NCBI GenBank assembly: GCA_025594325.1 | Contig: JANHCV010000005.1 | Coordinates: 1,391,501-1,455,500 of the forward strand | Length of the DNA stretch: 64,000 nt | Direction: 5' to 3' | Source: Blastocladiella emersonii ATCC 22665 | Lineage: Eukaryota > Blastocladiomycota > Blastocladiomycetes > Blastocladiales > Blastocladiaceae | Part shown: positions 30,071 to 42,499 of the stretch, piece by piece | Layout: each line of letters opens with the position of its first letter | Position numbering within the stretch: the stretch's first letter is position 1 | Program-made: the position numbers and the translations under genes | The notes under the pieces: generated by a model | What the model was told of the DNA's origin: nothing | Seen by the model: only the letters and a program-made list of their open reading frames with translations | The model's database searches: none

Positions 30071-33000
30071 TCAACGCATCACGCCCATCGTAAACTCGAC
30101 CACCTCCTTCAACAGCTCCATGCGGTGCGTGGCCGCGAGGTCGCGGATCACGGCGAGCTTGGCGCGGAACGCGGCCGGCGCCGCGACCCCGCCGCGCACC
30201 AGTCCCAGCGCCCCGCTGCACGCGCAGTACGGCGCCAGGTTCTCGCGCTGCACGAGCCGGCACTTGGTGCACACCAGGTCCTGCACCTGGTGCGCGAGCA
30301 CCGAGTTCTCGACCAGCTCGAGCAGCTTGGCCTCGAGCGTCGCGAGCGGGTACCCGGTCGCGCAGTCGGGACACCGCCACCCGCCCGCTTGGGCCGACGA
30401 CCCGGCCGGCGCGAGCAGCGCCGTGTCGCGCGTCAGATCGAGGTCGCGCGTGAAGTGACAGCCCGTGCAGATCACCTGCGGCACGACGACGGGGAGACAC
30501 GGGTTGACGAACTGCGCCTCGGCGGCAAACTCGCGCACCCGCAGCAGGTCGAGCGCGTTGCGCTTCAGCACGCGGACCGCGTCCTCGACGTGCGCGTCGA
30601 GCCCCAGGATCGTCGCCAGGTACTTGACCAGCTCGACCGTCGGCGACTTGGACACGGCCGCCGTCGCGGGCGCGCCGGGGGCGCCGGAACTCGCGCCCGT
30701 GAGCGCTGCGATCGCGGCCGCCGTCGACGCCTGCTGGCTCGCGCCCGACCCGGCGTGCGCCGACGTCGCGGCGGCAGCCGCGGCCGCCGCCACGAGACTT
30801 CCGGGCCGCCACGGGAACTGCATGCGGTCGACGCCGTGCTCGGCGCGCTGGAACGCGGGGAGCACGCGCAGGAGGCGCATCGTGAGCTCAGTCCGCACGA
30901 GCTTGGACTTGAACTTGGCCTCGGCCATGTTGTTCCCGCCGCCCGCCGTCGGGTCCACGGGCGCGGGCGGCGCCATGGCGTTCTTGGCGCCCTGGCGCCC
31001 GTACGGGTTGAACACGGCGGCCTCGTCGTCCTGGTGCGCCTCGGCGGACGTCATGCCGAGCCCGGTCGCCGCGGCCGTGAGCTGCTGCTGGCGCTGGACC
31101 GGCGAGATGGTGGCCGCGTACGCGTGACACTCGGCGAAATAGAAGGCGACGAGCTCGAGCAGCGTCGGCGCCATGGACTCGGGCAGGTAGTCGGCCACGT
31201 TCCACTGCATGCTGAGCTGGAACTCGACGCCCTCTTCCCCGCCATCCACCTCCATGTCTTGGGCAGAGTTCTCGACGAGCCGGTACCCGCCGTAGTTGAA
31301 CGAGTCCATCCACGCGAGCGGGCGCCACACGGCGACGGGGGTCAGGGTGAGCGCAACGAACTGGGGCTGCTGGGCAACGTGCGACTCGAGGAACTGGACG
31401 AACGCGCGGGCCTGCGCGACCGTCGCCTTGGGCGTCTGCAGAACGAGCCGCGAGAACGACGCGTACACGACGAGCGCGTTGAGCTTGGTGAACTCGGTCA
31501 CGAGCGCCATGAACACGCGCTGCATCTGGTTGAACACGACGAACGTCGCGCGCGGGTCGTACAGGTACGCGGCGGCCGTCGTGAGCCACCGGTACACGTG
31601 GCCGAGCAGCGTGTTGGCCTCGGCGTTGTGCTCGCGCGCGCGCAGTCCGAGATCCTTGACGACGCCGAACAGCGGCTGCAGCTCCGGGTGCGAGTGCGGC
31701 GCCGCGAGCTCGAGGATCGCGGCTACGCACAGGCCGTACACCTCGAGGTCCACCGTCACGCCCGCGTAGTGGCCCGGCCGGTTCACCTCGGGCAGCGCCT
31801 GGTGCGCGTCGAGCACCGAGTAGTGCTCGTCGGCCTGGCGCCCGCCGACGTCGGGCCGCGACTCGGCCGAGTACCACGCCACGTGGTCCGACGCCGCGAG
31901 CCGCCGCGCGAGCAGCACGTCGAGCGCGAACAGCGTCGGGTCGTTCCCCAGGTTCCCGACGGGCACCTGCGCGAACCGCGCCAGCGCGAGCGTGTGCCGC
32001 TTCCACGCCGCGAAGGAGCCGAGCTGCGACAGCCACCGCTGAACCGCGTACGCCTGCCAGTTGAGGGCCGGCATCTCGGCCGCGTCGCGCGGCGCCGGCG
32101 GCCGCTTGGCGGTGGGGAACTGCGACAGCGCCTTGACGAAGGCGAGCGACGACGGCTTGTTGGACTGCACCGTGACAAGCGCGGGCGCGCCGCGCCGCGC
32201 GGACCAGCCCGCGAGGAACTTTTGCAGCGCCGCGAGCATCTGCGACTCCTTGCGGAACGCGGCGACCTGGAACCCGACGAGCGGGAGCGCGGCTGCCGCG
32301 GTATCGTCGACCGACTCGTCGCCGTTGGCGCGCGCGGCAGCCGCCGCGGCCATGTGGCGGGTGCGGAACTGGCCGTACGTGTCGTCGAGGTGGCCGACGC
32401 TGGCGGTGGCTGAGGGGTCGGCGACGAACACGTGGCAGTCCTGGGACCCGCGGAACGAGTAGACGACGACGAGGTGGCGGTCGTTCTTGCTGAGGTGGTA
32501 GACCCAGACGTCGTCGAGCGGGCACCGCGCGAGGTACGCGGCGGACGCGGCGGCGTTGGCCATGCGGAGCTCGGGCCACTGCACGTTGCGGGTGGCGGCG
32601 GCGCCGCCGCGTTTCCGGTCGACGGTCCAGCACGCGCCGAGCGCGGCGACCGCGCGGAACTGGCCGGGCATCCGGGTCTCGTACACGCCCTCGATGAGCG
32701 GGTGCGCGAAGAACTGCGCAAAGGTACGCGCGTGCGCCCGGTACACGTCCTCGTCGACGGTACACTTGTACAGGAGCTGCGCGGGCGCGACGCCGCGCGG
32801 CAGCGTCATCTTGACGGGCTCCATGACCACCTTGTCATCGAACGCGGCCGCGGGCACGGGGACCGTCGAGTTGACGTAGAAGGTGCGCGGGATCTTGAGC
32901 GGCAGCTGGTGCAGCTTGTCGCCGACGAGCGCCCACACCGTGTGCGTGCCGCCGGGCCCCTCGTCGACCTGCAGCACGTGCCACACGGACGACTCGAGCG

Positions 33001-36000
33001 ACGCCTGCTGCTGCCGCAGGAACGCGTCCATCTGGTTGCCCGTCGCGGCGCCGCCCGCGGCCGACGCGTCGCCGCCCGCTGCCGCCGCCGTGGATGCCGA
33101 ACCCGTGGCGCCGGCGTTGCGCACGCGGTCGTCGTCGCGGTGCTTGGCGGCCATGCGCTGGAACCGCCACTTGACCTTCTGGTACTTGATCCAGGCGGGG
33201 TAGTCGCGGGTCGGGTCCGGGCAGGGCTCGGCGCGGAGCTGGTCGCGCATCTCGGCCAACTCCTCGGCGGCGGTCTTGCGGCGGGCGACGCGCGTGACGC
33301 GGGCGAGGCGGGGCTGCCCGTTGGCCGTGGTGAGGGGCGGTGCGATGAGCCCGCGGGCGCCGGCGCGGCGCATGTCCTCGATGTCGAACAGGTCCGTCAG
33401 CTTGGACTGGAGGCGCGCGTCGTTGACGCGGGTGCGCAGCCACTCGGGGTGCTTGACGCGCGGGATCGGGTTGGTGACGCCCTGCATGGCGGCGGGGATC
33501 GTGATGAGTTTCTGCAGCACGCTGCCGAACCGCTCCTTGTAGTAGTCCCAGTCGATGAGGTCGCGCACGTCCGGGTCCTGGACCGTCGGGTCGCGGAACC
33601 ACTTGCGCATGAAGTGGCGGCGGACCGCGGGCTCGGCGTGCAGGATGGCGACGGGTAGCGCGCGCTCGGCGACGGGCGCGCCGAGGGGTTGCCGGGCGAT
33701 GAGGAAGTGGCACGCGAGCTTGTCCTTGACCATCTCGGACCCGAGGAACTCGGCGAGGCGTTTCGCCGTGGTGATGGCCGACGACTTCTGGCCCTCGTAC
33801 TCGGACAGCGCCTTGGACATGTTCTTGTTCTCGGAAATGAGGTCGATGAGCTCGGCGTCGGCCATGGTGGCGCCCTTGCCGTCGAGCACGTCGAGCCACT
33901 CGTTGGCGACCTGGGCGACGGCCGCGTAGCACGTCTCGAGCGACGTGCCCTTGAGGAACACGGAGAAAATCTGCGACTGGAAGATCTTGATGAGCTTGAG
34001 CTCGCCGCGCCGCTTGACCTCGAACCCCTTGCACTCGGCCATGGATCCGTCCTCGTTGAACACGGCGTACCGCTTCTTGAGCAGCTTGTCCTCCTCGGTC
34101 GACGCCGGCAGGATCATGGCCTTGTAGGGCCCGTCGACCTCGAACAGGATCGAGTTCTCGGCGTTGGTCTTCCACCCGCCCGCCGCGGCCTCGTCGCGCG
34201 ACTGGTACTGGTGGTTGGTGAACCGGTCGTGAACGAGGTGGTTGAGCATGGTGCACGGGTACGACACGACCACCTTCTTGCCCTTGGTCGTCTTGAGGAC
34301 AAAGTTTTCGGGGAACGACTTGGGGAGGATGCACCAGATGCCGTCCGTGTCGAGCTCGAGCGGGCGGCCGACGCGCTCGACAAGCTCGCGCGCGAGCTGG
34401 ATGATCTTGGCGCCCGTGTAGCACACGATGCCGCCCATCTCCATCGAGTACCAGCGCGAGCCCTTGCGCATCACGTAGCCGTAGAAGGAGTTGAGGATGC
34501 ACTTGTGGGCGAGCTGCAGCGAGTCCATGACGACCACCATCTTCTTGCCCTCGGCCACGCCGCCCGTGTCGCCGCGCGCCTGCGCCTGCTCGAGCTTGCC
34601 CTTCCACACCTTGAGCAGGCCCTTGTACTCGTACCGGCGGTCGCGGAACTGCCGCACCGTGTCGATGTAGAAGGGGTTCTCGCGCTGGCACACGGTCGAC
34701 GTCTTGACCACCACCTCGTTCTCGTGGATCTTCTTGTACACTTTCCGGGAGTAGTCGCCGAGCCGCTTGTTGAGCAGCTGCTCCTGCTGCGCCGCGGGCA
34801 TCGAGAACCACGCCGGGTCCTGCTTGAGCTGGCCGAGCACCATGTGGTAGTCGCCGCGCGTCGCGGGGAAGTACTCGCCGCGCCACTTCCACTCGAGCGG
34901 CCGCTGGCACCCGTTGGCCGGGTCGTTGTAGTCGCACGCGGCGCAGTCGGCCTCGTCGACCATGGCGTCGGGCTGCAGCCGGTTGGTCAGGATGATGTTC
35001 GGGTACATGGCGGCGACGTCGAGGTGGTAGATGAGCGGCTTCTCGAGCCGGTTGGGCGTGGTGCGCAGCGCGTCGAGCGCCGCGAGGATCTGGTCGCGCA
35101 CCTCGGCGAGGTTGGTCACCTCGCTCGCGGGGACGTTGTGCTCGACCTCGCACGTGAAGACGAGCGCGCGCTCGACGTCGGCCATGAGCTTGGCGACCGT
35201 CTCCGGGTCGACCTTGAACTTGGTCGGGATGTCGGACCGGAACACGCCGGCCTCGAGGGCCTCGACGTGCCCGCCGACGTACGACTCGGACGTGAGCAGG
35301 TGGCCGTTGTAGAACTGGCCCGTCACGTCGACGTGCTTGTTGGGCATGAGGACCTCGGCCTTGAACGCCTTGACCATGAGGAGCGACTCGCACAGGGTGC
35401 CGGACCCCTTGCGCAGCACCTCGTCGGGGTTCATCGGGATGATGTTGCACAGCGAGAAGACGAACGGGTGCACGTACTTCATGTACAGGTAGTAGGTGGC
35501 GACCGCGTCCGAGACCGAGTACTGCGCGAGGACCTGCGGCTTCTCCTGTGCGTACTGCACCATGAGCTCCGGGTCGAGCTCGAGCGGGTTGTACCCGAGC
35601 TTGGCCGTCGTGACCGCCTTGAGGCCGTGCGACCCCGCGGGCAGGTACGAGTCGCGTTTCACCCACCGGAAGCAGTCCGAGTGGTGCGCGTACGACGACT
35701 TGTACTCGTCGTTCTCGTCCTTGAACCACCCGATCTCCTCGCGCATGTCGAGCCCGTGCGCTTTCGCGCGCGCCTCGACGAACGGCCAGTCGAAGAAGTC
35801 GCCGTTGTACGTCACGATGACGTGCGGCTGCACCTCGACAATGTGGTCGAAGAAACGCCGCAGCAGGTCAAACTCGTTGGCCTCGTTGAATACGACGAAC
35901 GGGCCCTCGAACTCGGGTTTCGGCGTGTACTCGAAGTCGTCAATGTCCTCGCTGACGATCTCGCGGTTGGTGATGAGGTAGCCCTATTCAATGAGCTCAG

Positions 36001-37187
36001 GTTAGCTCGTTTCGTCCTCGCCGAGTCCAAACGCGACGCGACGTACCTGGCCGTCAATGACGTACGAGATCATCATGACCTGGTCGTGCGCGGCGTCGGG
36101 GAACTTGAGCGGGAGCTTGGTGGTCTCGATATCGAAGGCGAGCACGACGGGGTCGGGCGGGAGGAGTTTGTCGGCCTGAACGTTGATCTCGGTCTTGCCG
36201 TTCTCGGTCGTCACCGTGTACCAGATCCCGACGCGCAGGTCGAGGTCGATGGCGACGCGCAGGTAGTACGGCACGTCGTACTCGCGCACGTCGAGGATGC
36301 ACGCGAGCGGGTCGGCGTTGCGCGCGGAACGCGAGGCGGACGACGACGCGGCGGCGGCGGGGCGGGCGGACGGCGCGCCGACCTGCACGTTCATGGTGGC
36401 CGCGTCGTACACGGCCACATCGGCGTCGCGCGGACGCTGCTTCTTGACGGCGGCCAGCATGTCCTTGCGCACGCGCAGCAGGTCCTGCACGTTGCGGAAC
36501 GAGAGCTTGAGGACCGTGCGCTTGAGGCCGAGGAGGTGGTTCGGCTACACGACACGCAAGGGATTCGGCGATGAGTGAGCGCCGCCGCGTCGGGAATTCT
36601 GAGCGCGCAGCGCGCACCATGTCGAGGTCCTCCTTCTCGCACCACGAGATGAGCTCGATCATGCGCTCGTACTTGCGCTTGAGGAACTCCTCGACGTCGG
36701 CCTCGGTGCCGGGCTTGCACATGAGGAGGAAGTAGGGCGAGTAGATGACGGTGCTCTTGAAGGTGCTGCCGTCGTCCTCGATGAAGTAGTAGTCGACGGC
36801 GGACCGGCCCGACGGCCACTCGTCGTCGCGGACGAGCGTCTACACACACGCCCGTCAGTCCCTGCAAGCAACCGCTCGTAAAGCCAAGCGTACCGGATGC
36901 ATATTCACCATCCAGCCCGACTTAGCCGGCCCGTCGTGCCGCGCAAACCCCATCTTCTCGTCCATGGCGTCCTTGGCCTCGATCTCCTGGAACCGCAGCT
37001 CGCTCTGCGCCACGAGCTCCATGCCGTTGTCGTCGACGTCGGGCGCGACGCCGCGCGAACCCTTGAAGTTGGTCCCGCCGGGCGGCCGCCGCGACGGGAA
37101 CCGCGAGTTGCCGCTATTCCGCGGCCCGGTCTGCGGGACGAGCCCGAAGGTGCCCTGCGGCTTGCTGCCGCCGTAAGGGGGCGGCAT
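30071..37187 (-). CDS. POL2: DNA polymerase epsilon catalytic subunit
   Basis: Four exons, 37187-36894, 36839-36618, 36544-36047 and 35983-30071, give about 2,308 aa, normal for the family. All three introns (54, 73 and 63 bases) end in TAG and keep frame. Exonuclease: AFDIETT (D310, E312) and TYNGDFFDWPF (D400). Polymerase: LDVAAMYPNIILTN (about D660), KCILNSFYGYVMRKGSRW (about 831) and LDTDGIWC (about D883/D885). The inactive second B-family half follows. The C-terminus has the paired cysteine clusters (CTGCHF, WRCPDC, VCTKCRLVQ, YCACSG, about 2176-2280) that bind Dpb2. It is the leading-strand replicase with proofreading. Ala/Gly-rich insertions occur near 36330-36390, 33060 and 30720-30790. 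The open frame on the other strand is a GC-rich shadow. Confidence 0.97.
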
Positions 37188-37495
37188 GGCGGGCGTGGTG
37201 TCGATGCGTTGCAGGGAGGCGGGTGAGTTGCGTTGCAAGGGGGGAAGAGAAGCGGCGATCGCAAGGGGGCGGGGGAGGGGAGGGGACGGTGGGACGTGTC
37301 GGCCAACCGTCACCTGACGGCCGTGAGACGGTCGCGTCTCGCACCACCGCGACGCGTCAAAGTCCGGCAGGCTCACTTCGCAAGAGCTCGCGATTCGGAG
37401 AAGACGAGAGGGAGAGTCGTGACGCAAAAAGTGAGGACCCGAGGGCCGCCGTCTTATTCTTCCTCTTACAAAACTCATTCCCACACACCACTCAA
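37188..37495. other. Short intergenic, POL2 upstream
   Basis: Contains paired GACGCG/CGCGTC sequences near 37350, including ACGCGTC as in the MluI cell-cycle box often found before replication genes in yeasts. Its use here is inferred. Confidence 0.35.
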
Positions 37496-40171
37496 TCAGT
37501 TGCAGTCGGCCGGCACCGTGAAATCCTCGACAATCGCCGCCGACGCGGGGTTCCCGACGGCGTTCGGCCCGAGCCCGCGCTTGGCGAACCCGCGCCACAC
37601 GGCGCACCGGTACACGCCGCCGCGAGTCAGCGCGGCCTCGGCCTGCAGGAACGCGTCGCGCGCCTCGAGGAAGCTCGGGTTGCACGGCTGGATCTTGAGC
37701 GCGTTGATCATGATCTGCATGAACAGCTCGTTGCCGCGCAGCGGCGTCGGCGACGGGCGCGGCGGCTGCGGGCGCGGCGGCTGCGGGCGCGGCGGCTGCG
37801 GGCGCGGCGGCTGCGGGCGCGGCGGCTGCGGGCGCGGGCCACGGCCGCGACCACGACCACGACCGCGACCGCGACCGCGACCGCCGCGCGAGCCGCCGCC
37901 ACTACCGCCGCTGGACGAGGTGCCCGACGCGGTGAGCGAGTCGTCCTCGCCGTCGTCGTGGTCAGCGCCGTCGTCCTCGGTCTCGGTCGCGGCCGTCGCC
38001 GCCGCGGCAGCAGCCGCGTCGTCGTCGGCGAGAGCGCGCGCGCCGCTCGCGAGCATCGCGTCGACGGCCTCGTCGCCGAGCGCCTCAGCGATCGCATCCG
38101 CCGCATCCACGAGCGACGCGACGCGGCCGTTGGCGTCGACAAGGGCGCGGAACCCGCGGGCCTCGACGAGGTTCCAGTACACCTCCCACAGCGCGCTAGC
38201 CCAAACCTCGCCGAGCTTGTGCACCTCCTGGTACGCGGCCGTGTTGATGACCTGGAAGGTCGTCGGGTTGGTGGTGGCCGAGACGGGGCCCGCGTTGTAC
38301 GGGTAGGTGCGCAGGCCGTTCGCGTTGTTGACGAGCCAGGTGCTGAGCGGGCGCGGCGTCGAGCGGACCTGCGCGGGTTTCGCGGTCACGGCCAGCGCCA
38401 TGGTGTCCGACCACCCCTCGCCGAGCCCCGCCGACTCGAGCGTGTTGAGGCAGTTGGCGTTGGCGGGGCCGCCCGTCAGCCGGTTCGACACGCCGTGGAA
38501 GAACTCGTGCGCGATGACGGCCGGGTCCAGGTCCGAGTCGCGCCGCGGCGTCGCCGTCGTGAACAGGCCCATGGACATGCGCGGGCTACGGGTGCGTGCG
38601 GATCGGGCCACGATGGTCAGTCATCTGCTCCATATACGGTCCGAGTTCAAGGGAAGAAAAACGTACGAGGTGCCATCGGGCGGCGTCGCCATGAACGCGT
38701 TGTTGGGCGCGGCCGCGTCCTGGGCCGTGGCGACGACGGGGTCGTACTGGAGCCCGCCGCGGCCGAGGTTGTTCTGCTGGAAGTTGCCCGACCGCTCGTC
38801 GAACCCGAACCGGTACGTCACGTCGTGCATGATGTTGTTCCAGAAGAAGAGGTTGGTCGTGGCCGCGTCGGCGTTGTTGTCGCCCGTCGCCGGGTCGATG
38901 GTGAGGTCGGGCCGCGCCGTGAACTGCAGCGCGGTGCCACCCTGCGCGCGGCGGCCGTTGCCCGGCCCGTCGCCCGCGCGGTCCTCCTCGGCGAGCACGT
39001 TGTTCCCGCGCGTGTCCGTGAACTTGGCGCCGGCGACGCCCTGGTCGTGCCACCCGAGCGGCGACGCCGTGCTCGCCGTCGACACGAAGCTGAGCGTCGT
39101 GATGCCCGCACCGTCAACGGGGCTGTCGGTCTGCGGCGGCACCACCGAGTACTGCGCGTCGGCCGACCAGTCGAAGATGGCCTCGACCGCGCCCGTCACG
39201 GCGTTGACGTGCGCGTTGTACCACGACGAGCCCGTGTCGACGACGAAATCGTAGACGAGCGCCAGCTCGCCCGCGTCCGTCTGCAGGTACGCGAACTTGG
39301 CGGGCACCGGCGACTTGGCGGCGGGCGCCGTGATCTCGAACGTGCACGCCGACGCGAGCGCGGCCTGCGGCTGGCCCGCGGCCTGCGCGGCAAACTCGGG
39401 CTCGGGCTCAGCGGTCCCAGCCTCGGCGGCAGCGGCCGCAGCGTCGGCGGGCGTGATCTCCTTGACGCCCGCGACGCTTGCGTCGATCCCGAGCGCCGCC
39501 GCGAGGGCGACGAACGCCGACTCGGGCGTGTGCGGCAGCTGCGCGCGGCCGGCGGGCGAGTCGAGGGCAGGCGGCGCCGACGGGCGAGCGCCGCGGAACA
39601 GGCGGTCGCCGTAGCTGATCACACGACCCGACGCATCGACGTTGACGTTGACGTCGGCGTTGACAATCTCGAGCCCGTGGACGACCTGGCGCAGGTGGAC
39701 GGCCGTGAGCACCGTGTCGTCGCCCGAGCCGGTGGTGCGGCCCGCGAGGTCGCACACGTCGGCGGGCGACGTGAGCAGGATGTCCTTGATACGCAGCTCC
39801 GACGCGGGGATGTCGAGCGTGTGCGCGGCGAGCGTGAGCGCGACGGCGGCCGGGTCGGTCGAGGTCCCGCCGCCCGCGGCGAGCGACGCGACCGTGGCGT
39901 CGACGGCCGTCACGAACTTGGCCGCCTTGACCGACGGCACGAGGCGGCGCGCGGGCGCCGGCGCACACGTCGCATCGGGAAGGGCCGCGGCCTTGGTGGC
40001 GGACGCAGCGGCGGGAGCAGCGCCGACGTCGGTGCCGGTGCCGCGCGGGACGAGCGGGATCACGCCGGCGCGCACGGGCGCCGACGCGAAGGCGGCGAGC
40101 AGGCCGAGGACCGCGAGCAGCGACAGCTTCTTCGACTTGGTGGTCGGGGTGGTGGTGGTGGAGCGGGTCAT
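37496..40171 (-). CDS. Fungalysin (M36) secreted metalloprotease
   Basis: Two exons, 40171-38667 and 38585-37496, about 864 aa. The intron (38666-38586) starts GTACGT and ends CCGTAG; joining gives DGTSPRMSMGLF. A signal peptide (KKLSLLAVLGLLAAFASAPV) precedes a propeptide. The zinc site is HEFFHG (H528, E529, H532), with the third ligand in GEGWSD (about E558). NRLTGGP follows the first site, as in the family. M36 enzymes are secreted and mature by removal of the propeptide; they digest collagen and other proteins. The catalytic domain holds an unusual insertion (about 37755-38040): acidic/Ala stretch, RGRG repeats and five RPQPP repeats. After it the domain resumes with NELFMQIMINALKIQPCNPS. 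Expanded fungalysin sets are known in chytrid and blastocladian fungi. Confidence 0.93.
37755..37838 (-). repeat. 15-bp tandem repeat encoding RPQPP
   Basis: GCGGGCGCGGCGGCT is repeated about five times head to tail, nearly perfectly. It encodes RPQPP units inside the fungalysin insertion. Near identity at the DNA level suggests recent slippage. Confidence 0.85.
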
Positions 40172-41106
40172 GACGTCTAGTCGTTGATGCGTAGTAGGGC
40201 GGGTAGGGGCGGGGGTGCGCGGGGGCGGGCAGGCTGCTCGGTGAGGGAGAGGCTGTTGAGCAAGTCGGCGATGGGGGCGGGCGGGCCGCGCGGACTTTAT
40301 ACTCGTGCCGACAACGGCGCGAGAGACTCTGCGGGCGACCGCCGTCGTGCGGAAGGCGCGGGCGCCGGGTCCAAGTCGGGCCGCACCGCGTCGAGTCCAA
40401 GAAGCGCGCCGTGTGCCGCTGACGCGGCTGCGGTGTGCTCGGGGCAACATCGTGGGAACATGGCAGCCGCGGTGATCCTCCACAGCGCCAAGGTCGCTGA
40501 TTCCAAATGGGCCGTCCGCGTCACGGTCGCCGACGTGCCCGAACAGCAGCGACGTGGGCGTCGACGATGCTTGGGAGCCGGGCGACGACGCATCGGTGCC
40601 CGGCGGCAATGCTTGGGTGTCAAGCGGCAGATCGTAGGCTCCAGGTGCGCGATTTCATTGCATCGAGTGGCCGTGGGAGCGGGGGTCGGTGCGGTGACAG
40701 TGCGATGGAGCGAAGGGTGGAGCGAAGGGCGGAACGAAGCGGCCAAGCCACCGGGCCGCACGCGTTGCCCCTTGTTCACGCCGCCACGTGCGTGTGACCG
40801 GCGCGTCCCGAGTCCCTCCCAAACTGAAGGTTAGCCTGCACCGCGTGGGATCCCGGCTTGCATCTTCGGTTGACGCGGTGCAGATCGAGATAGCACGCAA
40901 GGGGTCGCGGCCGGCCCGGAAGGCAGTGGAGTCAGGCATCACTGTCGACCAGCGTGGCAGGAGCGCTCTCGAGTTTGCGGTCCGTGCGCGAGTGGAGTGG
41001 CGGGGAGCACAGCCTTCCTAAAGTGTGTCAACGGGGAATCTGAGACCCTGGCTCGCCGTTCAAAGTCAGGACGTGCGATCGAACGAGAGCGTGGGACCCG
41101 ATCCCG
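40172..41106. other. Intergenic, no gene supported
   Basis: Open frames here have no recognisable similarity and the composition is mixed. It is the upstream region of the fungalysin gene. Confidence 0.4.
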
Positions 41107-41790
41107 ATGATTCTGGCTGTCTTCGGCACTTTGATCCGCATGAGCTCAGCGATGGTTCTCACGGCAGCAGCAGGGGTCGCGACCGTCAACAAGGCGACGA
41201 TGCTGCGGTTCGTGTTGTACCTGGTGCACAATCTAGCGGCGGGCGCTGGCGACGTCAGGGATCGTGGCGCGGCGAGGCTCGCCGAAGCGATGGTGGCGGT
41301 GCTCGAGCCGGCGCACGCGGTGCAGCGCGACGTGTTGCTGCAGACGGCGACGGCGACGCTGTTCGTGCGGCGGTTCCCCGTGGTGGCATCCCACGTGGCG
41401 GCGCAGCGACTCGCGACGGGCGGGACATGCGGCCTCGTCGTGGTGTGGGACCTGCGCACCGACACGACGCGCTTGCACGTCATTGACGCGGGACACGCGC
41501 AGCGTGCGTGTGTTGGCGGTCGCATTCACGCCCGACGGGCGCAGCGTCGTGAGCGCCGCGCGCGGGGATGCGGCGGGCCGCGGTCAAGGAGTGGTCCCTA
41601 CCTGCCGTCGCGGCTCATGTACCTCGTCGGCGCGGTCGCGGGCGGGAACTCGCTCAAGGCGGTCAAGGCGTTTGCGTACACGAGCCCGTCCGGCTCAAGC
41701 GCGGCGAGCGGGTGGATGGTGCAGCTCGCCGTGTCCGAGCACACGATCGAGTTGGCCGAGGGCGGCAGCCGCGTCCAATTCCAGATTTGA
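41107..41790 (+). pseudogene. WDR7-like (rabconnectin-3 beta) C-terminal remnant
   Basis: MLRFVLYLVHNL, then a helical stretch, then RLATGGTCGLVVVWDLRTDT, a second WD repeat (VLAVAFTPDGRSVVSAA), VKEWSLP and finally KAVKAFAYTSPSG to VQFQI and a stop. This order matches the extreme C-terminus of WDR7-type proteins: a paired WD repeat, an ALK-like strand, then a short end. The WD part is spread over all three frames between about 41500 and 41620, so at least two or three small indels are needed. The large N-terminal part is absent. WDR7 partners DMXL to regulate V-ATPase. This copy is a broken fragment. Confidence 0.6.
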
Positions 41791-42307
41791 GCGGCGATGA
41801 TGGATGGATTACGAATACATGGTTGTTGACCACGACTACCGGAGCAGTAGTCGCCGCTCTTTGAATCGATCGAGCGCAAATAGCAAGTGGGATGGAGTGA
41901 AAAGTGTCTCGCACCCGCCGCGTGACTGTGGCGCAAGCTGGGCGCAAGCCACTACGCGTCTTCACCTCGCGAATATCAAAGTGTCTCGCACTGAGTAGAC
42001 CATGTTGCTAGCTCAAACCGGTTCCCACCTCAGCGAAGCTAATCGATTACATGGGTGTGGATTGATCTGGGCAGGAGCCCTGTGGGGCTCCAAATCTCGG
42101 CGCGACAGCTGCTCGCGTGAAGCACACGAACCTTTCGAGAGGAATACCTCGACATGACCCAGAGGTCTCTTGAGTCGAACGGTGAAGGAGAGAGGGTTTT
42201 GCTGCATCATTAGCAGACTCTAAGCAGCGGGTGGAAGTGGGGCAAGCCAGTCAAGAGTGTGCATGCATGCATGCCCTCCGAGCGGAGCCTTGAACAACAG
42301 CGAGGCC

Positions 42308-42313
42308 TATAAA
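42308..42313 (+). promoter_or_regulatory. TATA box of the 42.5-kb gene
   Basis: TATAAA within GCCTATAAATGC, about 190 bases before the ATG at 42500. A GCATGCATGCATGC tract lies about 45 bases upstream of it. Confidence 0.55.
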
Positions 42314-42499
42314 TGCTCGAGCTCGCCCCGGTACCCTCCTCTCGCTCCCTAGACCTTGCATCGCCTTGGTTACCCGGTACTCTCAAGTTCGCCCTCAACG
42401 CAAGCTTCCCCGAGTACCCCTTGTACAGTCTCGTACAAGCTTCCCCGCACGACGAAACACACACACATTCGCGCCCGCGCACCTCGTACCACCGCCACC

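Noticed and set aside
29816-32413. 865-codon plus-strand frame overlapping FMC1 and POL2
   Set aside because: It starts in the wrong frame of FMC1 and continues as antisense of POL2.
33689-36574. 961-codon open frame on the plus strand opposite POL2
   Set aside because: It is the antisense shadow of a conserved, high-GC coding exon. Composition is Arg/Leu/Val/His-rich with no domain.
37741-37860. CRISPR-like direct repeats
   Set aside because: The 15-bp units have no spacers and encode RPQPP within an open frame.
37223-40180. 985-codon open frame on the plus strand opposite fungalysin
   Set aside because: Antisense shadow; the minus strand has a signal peptide and a zinc-site motif in order.
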